Shown here: piece after piece, positions 1 through 9,183 of the stretch | Position numbering within the stretch: position 1 is the first letter of the stretch | How the letters are laid out: the number at the start of each line of letters is the position of its first letter | Source: Halomonas sp. ML-15 | GTDB taxonomy: Bacteria; Pseudomonadota; Gammaproteobacteria; Pseudomonadales; Halomonadaceae | Length of the DNA stretch: 45,790 nucleotides | Assembly: GCF_014779595.1 (NCBI RefSeq) | Contig: NZ_JACXZT010000019.1 | Coordinates: 1,993,351-2,039,140 of the forward strand | Direction: 5' to 3' | The notes under the pieces: model-generated | Told to the model about the DNA's origin: nothing | The model's input: the letters and a program-made list of their open reading frames with translations, nothing else | Database searches by the model: none | Position numbers and translations under genes: made by a program

Positions 1-267
1 GTAGAGAAACGGCCAGAGCATGTGCCACGTGTCACCCAGGCTTGGCAGATTGACCAGCGTCTCGCCGGTACGCCGCGCCTGAATGGCACTGAGCACGGTC
101 AGCGCCAGGGCGCAGGCGAGCATCAGCCAGGCACCGAGGGTGGCCAGTAGCTGAGGAGGGAGGCCGAAGGCGGCGCCGCTACCGCCGTATTGCGGGATGA
201 TCCAGATAATGAGGACCAGGGCCATGGCACTGACGCCCAGGCCTGACCAGAAATTCATGCGTGTCAT
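1..267 (-). CDS. TctB-like small membrane subunit of a tripartite tricarboxylate transporter, 5' part only
   Basis: An open minus-strand frame runs from ATG at 267 to the window edge (89 codons, no stop), so only the N-terminal part is present. It starts MTRMNFWSGLG, with a second in-frame ATG at 258. Two hydrophobic segments are visible, roughly residues 10-24 and 38-60, separated by a Gly/Ala-rich loop. The pattern of two closely spaced N-terminal membrane segments then a polar loop fits the small four-helix TctB subunit of Ttt carboxylate importers, which are common in this genome (two TctC genes and a TctA end lie in the same window). It is divergent from the HTH gene at 460, which may regulate it. 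Family assignment is from pattern only; a TRAP small subunit is the main alternative. Confidence 0.5.
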   Translation of the reverse strand, partial: MTRMNFWSGLGVSAMALVLIIWIIPQYGGSGAAFGLPPQLLATLGAWLMLACALALTVLSAIQARRTGETLVNLPSLGDTWHMLWPFLY

Positions 268-459
268 TGTAAGATTAACTCTCGTTGTTGTTGGCGCTGT
301 CGGATTCGTGAAGCAGGGCGAACCTGTCGTGCCTTTGACATGATTGAAGCAGTTGCAGGACGTCTTGGGATTTGGCGCTTCGTTGCACTCCAGAGCACTA
401 TCCGCCAAAGTGAGTGCATCAGACTGCACCACCTCGCTTTGGCGCCGGGAGCCAGCCAT

Positions 460-1278
460 ATGCAAGACGACTTCGTTGCCAACCTGCGGCTGCTGTGCAG
501 CTACTACCCTTCTATTGCGGAGGTGTGCCGACGGCTGGAGATCAACAGGGCCCAGTTCAACCGCTACTTGAAGGGGCGCTATCGGCCGCGCCACGCGGCC
601 ATGCGGCGGCTGTGTGCCTTTTTCGGTGTGGAGGAGCATGAACTCCATCTGCCCCATGACGACTTCCGCACCCTGGTGCAGTCAGGGCGGGAACCGACTG
701 AAGCGGCATCGGGGATAGGAGTGAATTGGCCGGATGCCCTACTGCATCGTGGCGGTGAAGATATGGCGCGCTACCTGGGATGCTATTTCGAGTATTACCA
801 TTCGATGTCGCGGCCCGGGCATCTGATCCGAACTCTGGTGTGCCTGGAGCAGCGCGAGAGTGGCATCGTCTATCAGCGCACCGAGCGCATGCAGACGCCT
901 GCTAATCCCCGGCCCTGCCACAACCGCTACCATGGCGTAGCCGTCAAGCTGGCCGACCGCATCTTCCTGATGGACCATGAGACCCTGAACGGCTACGAGG
1001 TGACTCAGACGGTCCTGTTTCCAAGCTTTCGGAGTCAGGTCTCGCGGCTCACTGGGCTCAAGCTCGGTGTGGCAGACAACAGTGAGCGCATGCCCTGCTG
1101 CGTGCGGGTGCTCTATGAGCGTCTTGATGAACAGATGGGGCTTCGCCAGGCGCTGGCACAGTGCGGGTTGCTTGCCCTCGACGATCCCAGTCTGAATGCC
1201 GAACTACTGGCCGCCGTAAAGAACGACGTTGCGCCAGGCGAGCAGCACTTTCGCGCACGTCATCATGGAGATGCTTGA
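460..1278 (+). CDS. HTH (XRE/Cro-C1-like) transcriptional regulator
   Basis: The frame is open from 340, but ATG at 460 is preferred because GGGAG sits 8-9 bases upstream and the protein then starts directly with MQDDFVANLRLL before the DNA-binding domain. Residues about 5-65 form a helix-turn-helix of the phage-repressor type (IAEVCRRLEINRAQFNRYL followed by an Arg-rich segment and MRRLCAFFGV). The remaining 200 residues are soluble and contain no domain I can name; they could be a ligand-sensing region. It is transcribed away from the TctB-like gene, so a role in controlling that carboxylate transporter is plausible but inferred. Confidence 0.75.
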   Translation: MQDDFVANLRLLCSYYPSIAEVCRRLEINRAQFNRYLKGRYRPRHAAMRRLCAFFGVEEHELHLPHDDFRTLVQSGREPTEAASGIGVNWPDALLHRGGEDMARYLGCYFEYYHSMSRPGHLIRTLVCLEQRESGIVYQRTERMQTPANPRPCHNRYHGVAVKLADRIFLMDHETLNGYEVTQTVLFPSFRSQVSRLTGLKLGVADNSERMPCCVRVLYERLDEQMGLRQALAQCGLLALDDPSLNAELLAAVKNDVAPGEQHFRARHHGDA

Positions 1279-1339
1279 CGCGACAGAGGGGAGCGAGAGC
1301 AAGGGCAGGCCATAACTGGCTGCCTTGAGTGCCCATGTC

Positions 1340-1684
1340 TCAGCGAAACGAAATGCGGGTGCCGTAGGCGAGCATCTCATCGGGGGTGATGGCGTGCCCC
1401 TGAACGCCGATCATCTCGTCGCCACACTGGTCGGCCCAGGTGAGTACGCCGTGGGTCAATCCGGTTTCGCTGAGCAGATCGCGAATTTCACCCGTGCCTA
1501 GAAAGGTGCGGGTCTTGCCTTGCTCGTCGGAGAGTTCGGCGACACCGTTGGAGTAGTGCAGGCGCACAATATAAATACCGTCCTGAGATTCGACTTCGAC
1601 AATCGGGGTGTGCCCATCGCCCACGCCTCGGCTGAGCTGCTTCAGGGTGATGCTGCCCGACACCGGATGGGTCCTGTCAGCCAT
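1340..1684 (-). CDS. DUF6482-like small protein
   Basis: This is a 114-residue soluble protein with no signal peptide or membrane segment. After a short polar N-terminus it has a beta-rich core (VEVESQDGIYIVRLHYSNG), a following ELSDEQGK stretch and a conserved-looking DEMIGV motif near residue 90. That order resembles DUF6482 proteins of Pseudomonas and Halomonas, a family without known function. It converges on the HTH gene ending at 1278 with a 61-base gap. It appears monocistronic. The family assignment is from memory of the motif pattern. Confidence 0.65.
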   Translation of the reverse strand: MADRTHPVSGSITLKQLSRGVGDGHTPIVEVESQDGIYIVRLHYSNGVAELSDEQGKTRTFLGTGEIRDLLSETGLTHGVLTWADQCGDEMIGVQGHAITPDEMLAYGTRISFR

Positions 1685-1865
1685 GACTTACGCCTCGCAA
1701 GTGGATGTACAATTAATGTAGGAGAGATTGTCGGCGGTGGCGAGCTTTTTGCGAGCTGCCGCGAAGTTCCCGGGGAATTCCGGTGGCGGCTTTTCTATAA
1801 GGCTGAAAATACTTGGACAATATTTGGACGTAATGAGTGTGAGGGGGCGTCCGAAGGCGCTCTCC

Positions 1866-3023
1866 TCAATAACCGGTCATCTCCAGGTAGCCCTCGCCGA
1901 CCTGCTCGCCGCTGTTGCGGTCGGCGGCAGTGACCTCGCCCTCCCAGTAGGCGAAGGCGGTGTCCATCCAGCGTTCGGCGTGGCGTGCCGCGACCTCGAG
2001 ATCGAGCCCCTGCCCGGGTAGCTGCAGCTGCCAGCGGGTAGGGATCTCGCGCCCGGCCACGCTGCTGGTCTCCTGGGGCGTGAGTACCAGGTCATCGCCG
2101 CTTAGCGGCGTCAGGCTACCATCGGGGGCGATCCAGCTCCCCGAGAGATAGTCGCCGCCCTCCTGGCCACCGCCGCGCAGGCGAAAGGCCATCAGCTTGT
2201 AGCCATCGTCGAGGTGCAGCGAGAACCAGTCCCAGCCATGCTGGGTAGGGCCGAGCAGCTGGCTGCTCCACTCGCGGTCGAGCCAGCCGCGGCCGCTGAC
2301 GCGGTGGGTCTCGCCGTCCAGCTCGACCTCACCGCTGACCCGCCAGAACGGCTGGGTGTAGTAGAAGGAGCCCTGGCCGTCGGCGGATTTCTGGCTGAAG
2401 CCCGCCTCGCCGTGGAGCACCAGCGGCCCCTCGGCGGTCAGCGTCAGGCGGTAGCCGAACGGCTGGCCGGTGTCGCGACCGCGGGCGCTGACCTCGAGCC
2501 GCTCGAAGGTGTCCCCCGCCGGGTCGACCACGCGGCTGCTCAGGTGCCAGTCGTCGAGCCAGGCGGCGAACGGCTCGGCCACGGCGCCGGCCTGGGCGCG
2601 GCGTGATTCGGTATTGGGCAGCGTCATGCCACGCGCGAAGCGCTCCTCGACCAGATGACGCTCACCCCGCGACACCGCGGCGTGGGCCATCCACAGCTGG
2701 CGACTCTGCCAGGGCTGCGTCGGCTCGACCGCCGACTCGCCCGGTGGCGCCAGCGCCTGACGAAACAGCGTCCACTGAATGCCCAGCGGCTCACCCTGCT
2801 CATCTTCCAGATTGGCGGTCAGGTACCACCACTCGATGCGGTAGTCGGGGTGGGGACCGTGGTCGTCGGGGAAGCGCAGCGGCTGGCCGGGGCCGGCGTC
2901 GGCATAGCCCTCGGCCTCGGCGCCGAGACCGGCGAAGCCCTGCGGTGTCTCGGCTGGTGGGGTGGGGCGCAGCAGTGCCAGCACAAGAATGGCGGTTCCC
3001 AACAGCAGCAGGCGGCGGGTCAT
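1866..3023 (-). CDS. Lipocalin-like (AttH/CrtC-type) secreted protein
   Basis: The start is ATG at 3023, inside the stop region of the upstream permease (ATGA overlap), giving 385 residues; the open frame extends further upstream only as an out-of-frame shadow of the permease. An N-terminal hydrophobic segment ([17 protein letters not shown]) is a signal peptide or anchor. The body carries family hallmarks: YRIEWWYLTANL near residue 45, LDREWSSQLL and GWDWFSLHLDDG in the middle. These define the AttH/CrtC lipocalin-like family, beta-barrel proteins binding or hydrating lipophilic molecules. It is the last gene of a three-gene operon with an ABC permease and ATPase, the same arrangement as attEFGH, so it is probably the periplasmic partner of that exporter. 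Substrate unknown. Confidence 0.85.
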   Translation of the reverse strand: MTRRLLLLGTAILVLALLRPTPPAETPQGFAGLGAEAEGYADAGPGQPLRFPDDHGPHPDYRIEWWYLTANLEDEQGEPLGIQWTLFRQALAPPGESAVEPTQPWQSRQLWMAHAAVSRGERHLVEERFARGMTLPNTESRRAQAGAVAEPFAAWLDDWHLSSRVVDPAGDTFERLEVSARGRDTGQPFGYRLTLTAEGPLVLHGEAGFSQKSADGQGSFYYTQPFWRVSGEVELDGETHRVSGRGWLDREWSSQLLGPTQHGWDWFSLHLDDGYKLMAFRLRGGGQEGGDYLSGSWIAPDGSLTPLSGDDLVLTPQETSSVAGREIPTRWQLQLPGQGLDLEVAARHAERWMDTAFAYWEGEVTAADRNSGEQVGEGYLEMTGY

Positions 3024-5500
3024 GAGGCGGAGAACTCCATCAACAGGTCGCGCGGACGGCTGCGCCATAGCCGCCACAGCGGGATCAGCGCGGCGAGCCA
3101 GGCGACCACCAGTGCCAGGCCCAGGGCCATTGTCAGCTGGCTCGGGAAAATATGCAGCGGTAGCCGCCAGCCGAAGGCGGCGACGTTGATCACCGCCACC
3201 AGTCCCCAGGTCAGGGCGATGCCCAGTGGGATCGCCAGCAGCGCAGTGACCAGCGCCGCCAGACTGAGCTGGGCCAGTGAGATGCCGGCCAGCTGGCCTC
3301 GTGTCACTCCCAGCGCCCATAGCGGCGCCAGCTGGGCGCGCCGCTCGCTGCCCTGGGCGAGCAGACTGGTGAACAGGGCGAGTCCCGCTACGCAGAGGGT
3401 CAGCACGGTGAGCGCGCGGGTGATGGCGAAGGTGCGCTCGAATATCGCCTGGGCCTGCTGCTTCAGGGCCCGCTGATCGATCAGAGTTGCGCCATCCAGG
3501 TCGATGGCATGCTCCAGCTCGCGGGCCAGTGCCGCAACATCGGTATCCTCGGCCAGCACGATGCCCAGGCTGCCGGGCGGCGCGGCGAACTGCTCGGCGA
3601 GTGCCGAGGTGGTTAGCGTCACCTCGCCACGGGGGTTGCCGTAATCGGGGTAGACCGCGGCGATGGCGCTCTCCAGCGTGCCCTCGGCGCTGCTCAGGGT
3701 GAGGCGGTCGCCGGGCCCCAGGCCGGTGGCGATCGCCAACTGCTCGTTGATCAAGGCCGCCCCTTCGGCAAAGGCCTGCCAGGCCTGGGTGGCCCCCGCC
3801 TCTGTGGTCAGCAGCGGCCAGCGCTGGGTAAGCTGGCTGGCGGGTGTGATGCCGTAGACCCCTACTGGCCTTGCGTCGCTACCATCGGCCAGGAGGCTGG
3901 CATCGGCGCGCCGCGTCGGCAGCAGGGCGATGACCTCGTCGCGCGCCTCGAGCCAGGCCTGGGTCGCGTCGAAGCGTTCGGCGGGGGGGCGCAGATAGGC
4001 CTCGGCGACCAGGCGCTGGTCGAGCCAGTCGAGGAAGGTGAGGCGAAAGCCCCCGACCATGCTACCGACGCCAAGGTTGGTAGCCAGGGCCAGCAGCAGC
4101 GCCATCATCGCCAGCTGCAGGCGCGGTAGCTGCAATTGCAGGTCGGCCAGGGCCCACTGCGCCAGGGGGCGGTGGCGCAGGCGACGCACGGCCCCGGCGA
4201 GCAGCAGCGCCAGTAGCGGTGGCAGCCACAGCGTGGCCGCCAGCAGGCCGAGGGCGACCAGCGCGAAGCCCGCCAGCAGCCGGTCGCCGGGCGGTTGGCC
4301 AAGCAGCCATGTCCACAGCCCCAGGGCGAGCAGCCACAGGCCGGCACCGACCAGGGCCATTACCCCCAGCTGGCTCTGCCATCGACCACGCCAGCGCTGC
4401 TGGTGGCCGAGCGCCAGCACCTCGAGCCGCGCCGACCGCCACAGCATGCTGGCCCCGGCGCTGAACAGGCCGCCTAGGGTAATGGCGATGCCGCCCAACC
4501 AGTAGTGCCACGGTAGCGCCAGCTCGCCGCCGACCTGCTCGCCATATAGGGTCGCCAGGCTGGCGGCCACATCCGGCAGCAGCTGGCCAGCCAGCCACAC
4601 CCCGCTGACGATACCCAGCAGCGCCCCGACCAGCCCCACGATCAGCAGCTCCAGGCCCAGCAAGGTGACCAGGGTGGTGGCCGGCACCCCCAGGGCGCGT
4701 AGCGTGCGCAGCATGCCGAGGCGCTGTTCGAGGCTCAGGCTGAGAGCGGCATGCACGATAAACAGGCCCACCACCAGCGCCAGCAGGCCCAACGCCGTGA
4801 GGTTGAGATGGAAGCTGTCGCTGAGCTGGCCAGGGCTGGCCAGGGTTTCGGCACGCAGGCGCAGCAGGTGGCTGGGCAGCTCAGCGGGATCGCCGGGGGC
4901 GATCAGCAGATGGCTGACGGCATCCGGCGGCAGGCCCAGCAGGGCACCGGCCACGCCGATGTCGGTGACCAGAGTGCCCGGCGGCACGCTGCTGTCCAGG
5001 GCCAGCGGCGGCAGGCGGCGGCCCTCCTCGCTGACCAGGTACCCCTCCTGGTGAGCGGTGTCCAGGGCGGCAAGGGTATCGGCGGCCAGTCGCGTGCGCC
5101 ACGGCGGCTGTAGAAAGTCGCTGAGCGCCTCCACGCCGCCGCTGGCTTGAATGCCGCTGGCGTCTGGCAGGGTCAGCGGCTCGATACCGAGCAGTGTGAC
5201 CCGCTCACCGCCGGCCAGCGTCAGCTCGCCTTCGATCAGCGGTGACACCGCGGCGCCGGCCTGGCGCAGCGCCAGATAGTCGTCGAGGAGCAGGGCCTCG
5301 GCGTCGCGGCGCTCGATGCGATCCAGTCCGGCGTCGAACAGCGCCGCGGTGCGGTCGTAGCTGTCGCGGGCCGAGGTGTTGATCGCCTGCACGCCGCTCC
5401 ATAGCGCGCTGGCTACCCACAGACCCACCAGCAGCATCGCCAGTTGACCGGGATGGCGCCGGTAGTGCGAGAGCAGGGTGGCAAAGGCGGTGGCAATCAC
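3020..5500 (-). CDS. FtsX-family ABC transporter permease (AttFG-like fused form)
   Basis: This is an 826-residue inner-membrane protein. There is one N-terminal membrane helix (residues about 15-35), a large periplasmic domain, three helices with an FtsX core around 235-350, a central hydrophobic block of several helices (about 375-480), a second periplasmic domain, and three C-terminal helices (about 690-820). Two FtsX-type halves in one chain match the MacB/LolCE-like type VII ABC superfamily, which works by mechanotransmission on lipids or lipoproteins rather than by transport through the membrane. In the att cluster these halves are separate genes, so this looks like a fused form. The start at 5500 overlaps the ATPase stop by four bases, indicating translational coupling. 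Confidence 0.88.
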   Translation of the reverse strand: MIATAFATLLSHYRRHPGQLAMLLVGLWVASALWSGVQAINTSARDSYDRTAALFDAGLDRIERRDAEALLLDDYLALRQAGAAVSPLIEGELTLAGGERVTLLGIEPLTLPDASGIQASGGVEALSDFLQPPWRTRLAADTLAALDTAHQEGYLVSEEGRRLPPLALDSSVPPGTLVTDIGVAGALLGLPPDAVSHLLIAPGDPAELPSHLLRLRAETLASPGQLSDSFHLNLTALGLLALVVGLFIVHAALSLSLEQRLGMLRTLRALGVPATTLVTLLGLELLIVGLVGALLGIVSGVWLAGQLLPDVAASLATLYGEQVGGELALPWHYWLGGIAITLGGLFSAGASMLWRSARLEVLALGHQQRWRGRWQSQLGVMALVGAGLWLLALGLWTWLLGQPPGDRLLAGFALVALGLLAATLWLPPLLALLLAGAVRRLRHRPLAQWALADLQLQLPRLQLAMMALLLALATNLGVGSMVGGFRLTFLDWLDQRLVAEAYLRPPAERFDATQAWLEARDEVIALLPTRRADASLLADGSDARPVGVYGITPASQLTQRWPLLTTEAGATQAWQAFAEGAALINEQLAIATGLGPGDRLTLSSAEGTLESAIAAVYPDYGNPRGEVTLTTSALAEQFAAPPGSLGIVLAEDTDVAALARELEHAIDLDGATLIDQRALKQQAQAIFERTFAITRALTVLTLCVAGLALFTSLLAQGSERRAQLAPLWALGVTRGQLAGISLAQLSLAALVTALLAIPLGIALTWGLVAVINVAAFGWRLPLHIFPSQLTMALGLALVVAWLAALIPLWRLWRSRPRDLLMEFSAS

Positions 5501-6180
5501 TGGCCGGCGGCTCGGGAGGGTAGGGTGTCGTTCAACTGGCCGTGGGCCAGGGTCAGGCAGCGGTCCAGCGGTGCCGCTACCCGCGGGCTATGGGTGACCA
5601 TCAGCAGCGCGCAGCCGCTGTCGCGAACCAGCGCGAGCAGCAGCGCCAGCACCTCGTCGGCAGTGGTCTCGTCGAGATTGCCGGTGGGCTCGTCGGCGAG
5701 CAGCAGGGCGGGGCGCACCGCCAGCGCCCGGCCAATGGCCAGGCGCTGCTGCTGGCCGCCGGAGAGCTGTTCGGGATAACGACCGGCCATGTCGGCCAGC
5801 CCTAGCCGCGACAGCAGCTCACCGCACCAGACCCGGTCGTGGCGGTTGGCGAGGCGCGCCTGGAGGCTCAGGTTGTCGGCCACGTCGAGGCTCGGCACCA
5901 GATGGAACTGCTGGAACACCAGCCCCAGCCGCTCGCGACGCAGCGCCGCCCGCTGTGGCTCGTTCATGACGTCTAACGATTGGCCGCCGACGCTTAAGGT
6001 GCCGCCATCGGGTACGTCGAGACCGGCTGCCAGGTGCAGCAGGGTCGACTTGCCGCTGCCCGACTCGCCCATCAGCGCCAGGCTCTCGCCGGCGGCGAGG
6101 GACAGCGAGACGCCCTCCAGCACCCTGAGCGGGCCCTGAGGGGTAGCGAAGGACTTGCTGACCTGGCGCAGCTCGAGCAT
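5497..6180 (-). CDS. LolD-type ABC transporter ATP-binding protein (AttE-like)
   Basis: ATG at 6180 is chosen because AGGTGA lies about 7 bases upstream; ATG at 6186 is also in frame but too close to that site. The 227-residue protein has Walker [10 protein letters not shown] (residues 38-46), a Q-loop in [11 protein letters not shown], signature LSGGQQQR, Walker [13 protein letters not shown] and an H-loop in MVTHS. The LolD/MacB-type ENL-like segment and small size fit the ATPase that powers FtsX-type permeases. It is the first gene of the operon with the permease at 3020 and the lipocalin-like protein at 1866. It follows the znuA terminator at 6220-6247, so it needs its own promoter, which I cannot place. 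Confidence 0.88.
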   Translation of the reverse strand: MLELRQVSKSFATPQGPLRVLEGVSLSLAAGESLALMGESGSGKSTLLHLAAGLDVPDGGTLSVGGQSLDVMNEPQRAALRRERLGLVFQQFHLVPSLDVADNLSLQARLANRHDRVWCGELLSRLGLADMAGRYPEQLSGGQQQRLAIGRALAVRPALLLADEPTGNLDETTADEVLALLLALVRDSGCALLMVTHSPRVAAPLDRCLTLAHGQLNDTLPSRAAGQ

Positions 6181-6219
6181 GGGCATCTCACCTGGGGAGT
6201 AGCGCCTTGAGTGTTGCAT

Positions 6220-6247
6220 AAAAAAGGCGCCACCCGAAGGTGGCGCC
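6220..6247 (-). terminator. Rho-independent terminator after znuA
   Basis: A perfect 9-bp stem (GGCGCCACC at 6226-6234, GGTGGCGCC at 6239-6247) with a CGAA loop. Read on the minus strand it is followed by six U residues (A run at 6220-6225). It lies 21 bases past the znuA stop and separates the zinc operon from the Att-like operon. Confidence 0.9.
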
Positions 6248-6268
6248 CAAGCCGTCGCGCATTCGCGG

Positions 6269-7528
6269 TCAGTGGCTGTGACCATTATCGTCGTGGTCGT
6301 GGTCGTGGTCGTGATGCTCGTGATCATGCTCGTCGTGATCAGGATCGGCCAGCGCCGTGTGCAGGGTGTTGGCGTTGTGGCGCATCATGCCGAGATAGGT
6401 GCTGGCTTCGCCTTCGGCGGCCAGAGCATCGGCGTAGAGGGTACCGGCGACCTCTAGACCGGCCTCTTCGGCGAGCTGGTTGATGATCGCCGGGCTGGTC
6501 ATGTTCTCGTGGAACAGCGCCTGGACGTTCTGCTCGCGGATCACGTCGATCAGCTCTGCCATGTTGGCGGCGCTGGGCTCGGCCTCGGTGGAGAGTCCCA
6601 CCGGCGACAGGAAGCGCAGACCGTAGGCGTTCGAGAAGTAGCCGAAGGAGTCGTGGCCGGTGATGATGGTGCTGGACGGCGGGATCTCGGTGAGCAGCTC
6701 GCGGATCTCGGCGTCGGTGGCGTCGATCTCGTTGATATAGCGCTCGGCGTTGTCGCGGTAAGCCTCCTCGTTATCCGGGTCGGCCTCGATCAAGCCATCG
6801 CGGATATTGACCACGTAGGTCTGCGCCATGGCCAGATCCTGCCAGGCATGGGGGTCGTACTCACCGTGCTCATGGTCGTGATCGTGGCCGTTATCATGGC
6901 CGTGGTCATCGTGCCCATGGTCGTCATGATCGTGATCATGCCCGTGGTCGTCGTGGCCATGGTCGTCATGATCGTGATCATGGCCATGGTCGTCGTGGCC
7001 ATGATCATCATCACCGTGGTCGTGGTCATGATCGTGTCCATGGTCATCATCACCGTGGTCGTGGTCATGATCGTGCCCATGGTCATCATCACCGTGGTCA
7101 TGGTCATCATGATCGTCATGTCCGTGATCGTGATCATGGTCGTCGTGCCCGTGGGCGTGACCTTGGTCGTGGCCATGATAGGGGATGCGTTCGATGCCGT
7201 CGGTGGCGGTGACCAGCGGTCCGCTGTAGTCGCTGGAGTCGATCAGGCGCTCCATCCAGCCTTCGAACTGCAGGCCGTTGAACACCACCAGATCGGCCTC
7301 GGCGATGGCGCGTGCCTCGGTGGGACTGGGCGAGAACACGTGGGCATCGCTGTCGGGACCTACCAGCGAGGTGACATTGACGTGCTCGCCACCCACGTTG
7401 TGCACCATATCGGCCAGGATGCTGAAGCTGGTGACGACGTCGAGGCGCTCATCGGCCTGGGTCGGCGAGAGTACGACCAGGCCGGCGGTACCAAGCAGTA
7501 GGCTGAGGGCGAAGGGCTTATGTCTCAT
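6269..7528 (-). CDS. znuA: Zinc ABC transporter periplasmic binding protein with extended His/Asp-rich loop
   Basis: This 419-residue cluster A-I binding protein captures periplasmic zinc for ZnuBC. A signal peptide ends near residue 25 (PTQA-DE). Metal ligand candidates are His63 in DAHVFSPSP, the His in EYDPHAWQDL (about 227) and the His in TGHDSFGYF (about 292). Between the first two ligands lies an exceptionally long loop of about 105 residues (118-222) made almost only of His, Asp and Gly, in 13- and 14-residue tandem units. The C-terminus adds another His/Asp tail (DEHDHEHHDHDHDHDD). ZnuA proteins commonly have a His-rich loop of some 20-40 residues, so this is long. GAGGTAAG precedes the ATG. 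It is last in the operon and probably Zur-repressed through 9356-9368. Confidence 0.95.
   Translation of the reverse strand: MRHKPFALSLLLGTAGLVVLSPTQADERLDVVTSFSILADMVHNVGGEHVNVTSLVGPDSDAHVFSPSPTEARAIAEADLVVFNGLQFEGWMERLIDSSDYSGPLVTATDGIERIPYHGHDQGHAHGHDDHDHDHGHDDHDDHDHGDDDHGHDHDHDHGDDDHGHDHDHDHGDDDHGHDDHGHDHDHDDHGHDDHGHDHDHDDHGHDDHGHDNGHDHDHEHGEYDPHAWQDLAMAQTYVVNIRDGLIEADPDNEEAYRDNAERYINEIDATDAEIRELLTEIPPSSTIITGHDSFGYFSNAYGLRFLSPVGLSTEAEPSAANMAELIDVIREQNVQALFHENMTSPAIINQLAEEAGLEVAGTLYADALAAEGEASTYLGMMRHNANTLHTALADPDHDEHDHEHHDHDHDHDDNGHSH
6863..7177 (-). repeat. In-frame tandem repeats encoding the ZnuA His/Asp loop
   Basis: The DNA consists of degenerate GTC/GTG/ATC units. On the protein level HGDDDHGHDHDHD (13 residues, 39 bp) is repeated about twice, then HGHDDHGHDHDHDD (14 residues, 42 bp) about twice, flanked by partial units. 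Several 39-bp copies are nearly identical in DNA around 7000-7100, so slippage or unequal recombination is likely to change copy number. Confidence 0.85.
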
Positions 7529-7564
7529 GTCTTACCTCGTTGTGTATCGTGATAGTGGCATGCG

Positions 7565-8455
7565 CTAGCCGGCCTCGACGGCCTCCAGCGGTGTGGCGCG
7601 ACGTCGAAGCTTGGCCATCAGGCTGTGATGGCGGCCGAACAACGCCGAGAGGATATAGCCGATGCCAGCGAGCATGATGATGCTCGGCCCGGACGGCAGC
7701 GACAGGTGATACGACAGCAGCAGCCCGCCGGTGCTGGCGACCATGGCCCACACGACGGCGATGCAGATCAGCCCCTCGAGGCGCTTGCTCCAGAAGCGCG
7801 CCGCGGTGGCCGGCAGCATCATCAGGCCGACGGCCATCAGCGTGCCCAGGGTCTGGAAACCGGCGGTCAGATTGAGCACCACCAGCGCCAGGAACAGGCC
7901 GTGGATCAGGCCGTTGCGGCTGCCCTGGCCGCGCAGGAACAGCGGATCCAGGCACTCCACCACCATCGCGCGGAACATCCACGCCATGCTGATGACGATC
8001 AGGCTGCTGATGGCGGCGATCAGCACTAGCGCGCTGGAATTGACGGCCAGGATCGAGCCGAACAGCACGTGGGTCAGGTCGACGCTGCTGCCGCCCATCG
8101 ACACCAGCATCACCCCGGCGGCCAGCGAGATCAGGAAGAAGCTGGCCATGGCAGCGTCTTCACGCTGGCCGCTCATCTGCGACACGCTGCCGGCAAGCCC
8201 GGCCACCAAGAGCCCGGAGAGAATGCCGCCGAGGCTCATCGCCGGCAGCGAGAATCCCGCCAGCAGAAAACCCAGGGCCACGCCGGGCAGGATGGCGTGG
8301 GCCATGGCGTCGCCGATCAGGCTCATGCCGCGCAGCACCAGAAACACCCCCAGCGGCGGCGCGGCCAGCGACAGGGCGATGCCGGCGACGAAGGCGCGGC
8401 GCATGAAACCGTAGTCGAACGGCGCAATGAACCACTCATTCAGCAGCCCGATCAT
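7565..8455 (-). CDS. znuB: Zinc ABC transporter permease
   Basis: This is a 296-residue integral membrane protein with about eight hydrophobic helices. The motif FLVLRGMSLIGDAMAHAILPGVALG (residues about 38-62) is typical of the ABC-3 family of manganese/zinc permeases. It pairs with ZnuC in the inner membrane to import zinc delivered by ZnuA. Its start at 8455 overlaps the znuC stop by four bases (ATGA), so the two are translationally coupled; znuA follows 36 bases downstream. Substrate is inferred from the Zur box and the neighbouring His-rich ZnuA. Confidence 0.93.
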   Translation of the reverse strand: MIGLLNEWFIAPFDYGFMRRAFVAGIALSLAAPPLGVFLVLRGMSLIGDAMAHAILPGVALGFLLAGFSLPAMSLGGILSGLLVAGLAGSVSQMSGQREDAAMASFFLISLAAGVMLVSMGGSSVDLTHVLFGSILAVNSSALVLIAAISSLIVISMAWMFRAMVVECLDPLFLRGQGSRNGLIHGLFLALVVLNLTAGFQTLGTLMAVGLMMLPATAARFWSKRLEGLICIAVVWAMVASTGGLLLSYHLSLPSGPSIIMLAGIGYILSALFGRHHSLMAKLRRRATPLEAVEAG

Positions 8456-9183
8456 GGCGACAACCCCTGCATGTCGAGGGGCAGGATCGGCGCATGATGG
8501 TGGCGCTGTACGCCGCCATGATGGCGCTCGAGAATCGCCTCCGGCGTGCTCCAGCGGGCGTGGCCGCCGGCCAGGGTCAATACGCAGTCGGCTAGCCGCG
8601 TGAGCTGTTCGAGGTCGTGGAGCACCACGATGATGGTGGTGCCCTTGGCGGCCATGTCGCGCAGCACGCCCATCAATACATCGACGGTCTCGACGTCGAC
8701 ATTGGCGAAGGGCTCGTCGAGCAGCAGCAGCTCGGCTTCCTGCATCAGGGTGCGGCCAAGCAGCGCACGCTGGCGCTGGCCGCCGGACAGCTCACCCAGC
8801 GGGCGGTGAGCGAGATCGGTAATGCCGAGCCGCGACATCACCTCGCGGGCCTGGCGGTAATGCGGGCCACAGTAGCCCTTGAACGCTCCGTGGCTGGGCC
8901 AGGTGCCGGTCATGATCAGCTCTTCCACGCTCATCGGGAAGGTCAGGTCCAGCGCCAGCTGCTGGGGCAGCCAGGCACGTCGCTCCTTGGGCACATCGCA
9001 CTCGATGCGGCCGCGGATCGGCGCCAATTCACCCATGATCGCCTGGATCAGGGTGCTCTTGCCGGCGCCATTGGCACCGATCAGCGCGGTGATGGCGCCA
9101 TCTTCGATACTGCCGCTGACGTGCTCGAGCACGGTCCGGCCACCCTGGGCGAGCTGCAGATCATCCAGGCGCAGGCGCGACAT
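8452..9183 (-). CDS. znuC: Zinc ABC transporter ATP-binding protein
   Basis: ATG at 9183 gives a 243-residue protein. It has Walker A GANGAGKST (residues 36-44), Q-loop in WLPQQLALD, signature LSGGQRQRA, Walker B LLLLDEPFANVD and switch His in VVLHDLEQL. The C-terminus is His-rich (HHGGVQRHHHAP), a plausible zinc-sensing tail like that of other ZnuC proteins. The start codon shares one base with the stop of the small upstream gene at 9183-9329 (TGATG), pointing to coupled translation. An alternative start 39 bases upstream lies inside that small gene and is not favoured. Confidence 0.93.
   Translation of the reverse strand: MSRLRLDDLQLAQGGRTVLEHVSGSIEDGAITALIGANGAGKSTLIQAIMGELAPIRGRIECDVPKERRAWLPQQLALDLTFPMSVEELIMTGTWPSHGAFKGYCGPHYRQAREVMSRLGITDLAHRPLGELSGGQRQRALLGRTLMQEAELLLLDEPFANVDVETVDVLMGVLRDMAAKGTTIIVVLHDLEQLTRLADCVLTLAGGHARWSTPEAILERHHGGVQRHHHAPILPLDMQGLSP

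Noticed and set aside
1305-1325. A hairpin (GGCAGGCCA...TGGCTGCC) between the HTH gene and the DUF6482-like gene
   Set aside because: The stem has a bulge and there is no U run, so it is too weak to call a terminator.
6509-7501. A 330-codon plus-strand frame rich in Val, Ile and Met opposite znuA
   Set aside because: It is the complement of the His/Asp codons of znuA; the apparent hydrophobic protein is a composition artefact, while znuA has clear family motifs.
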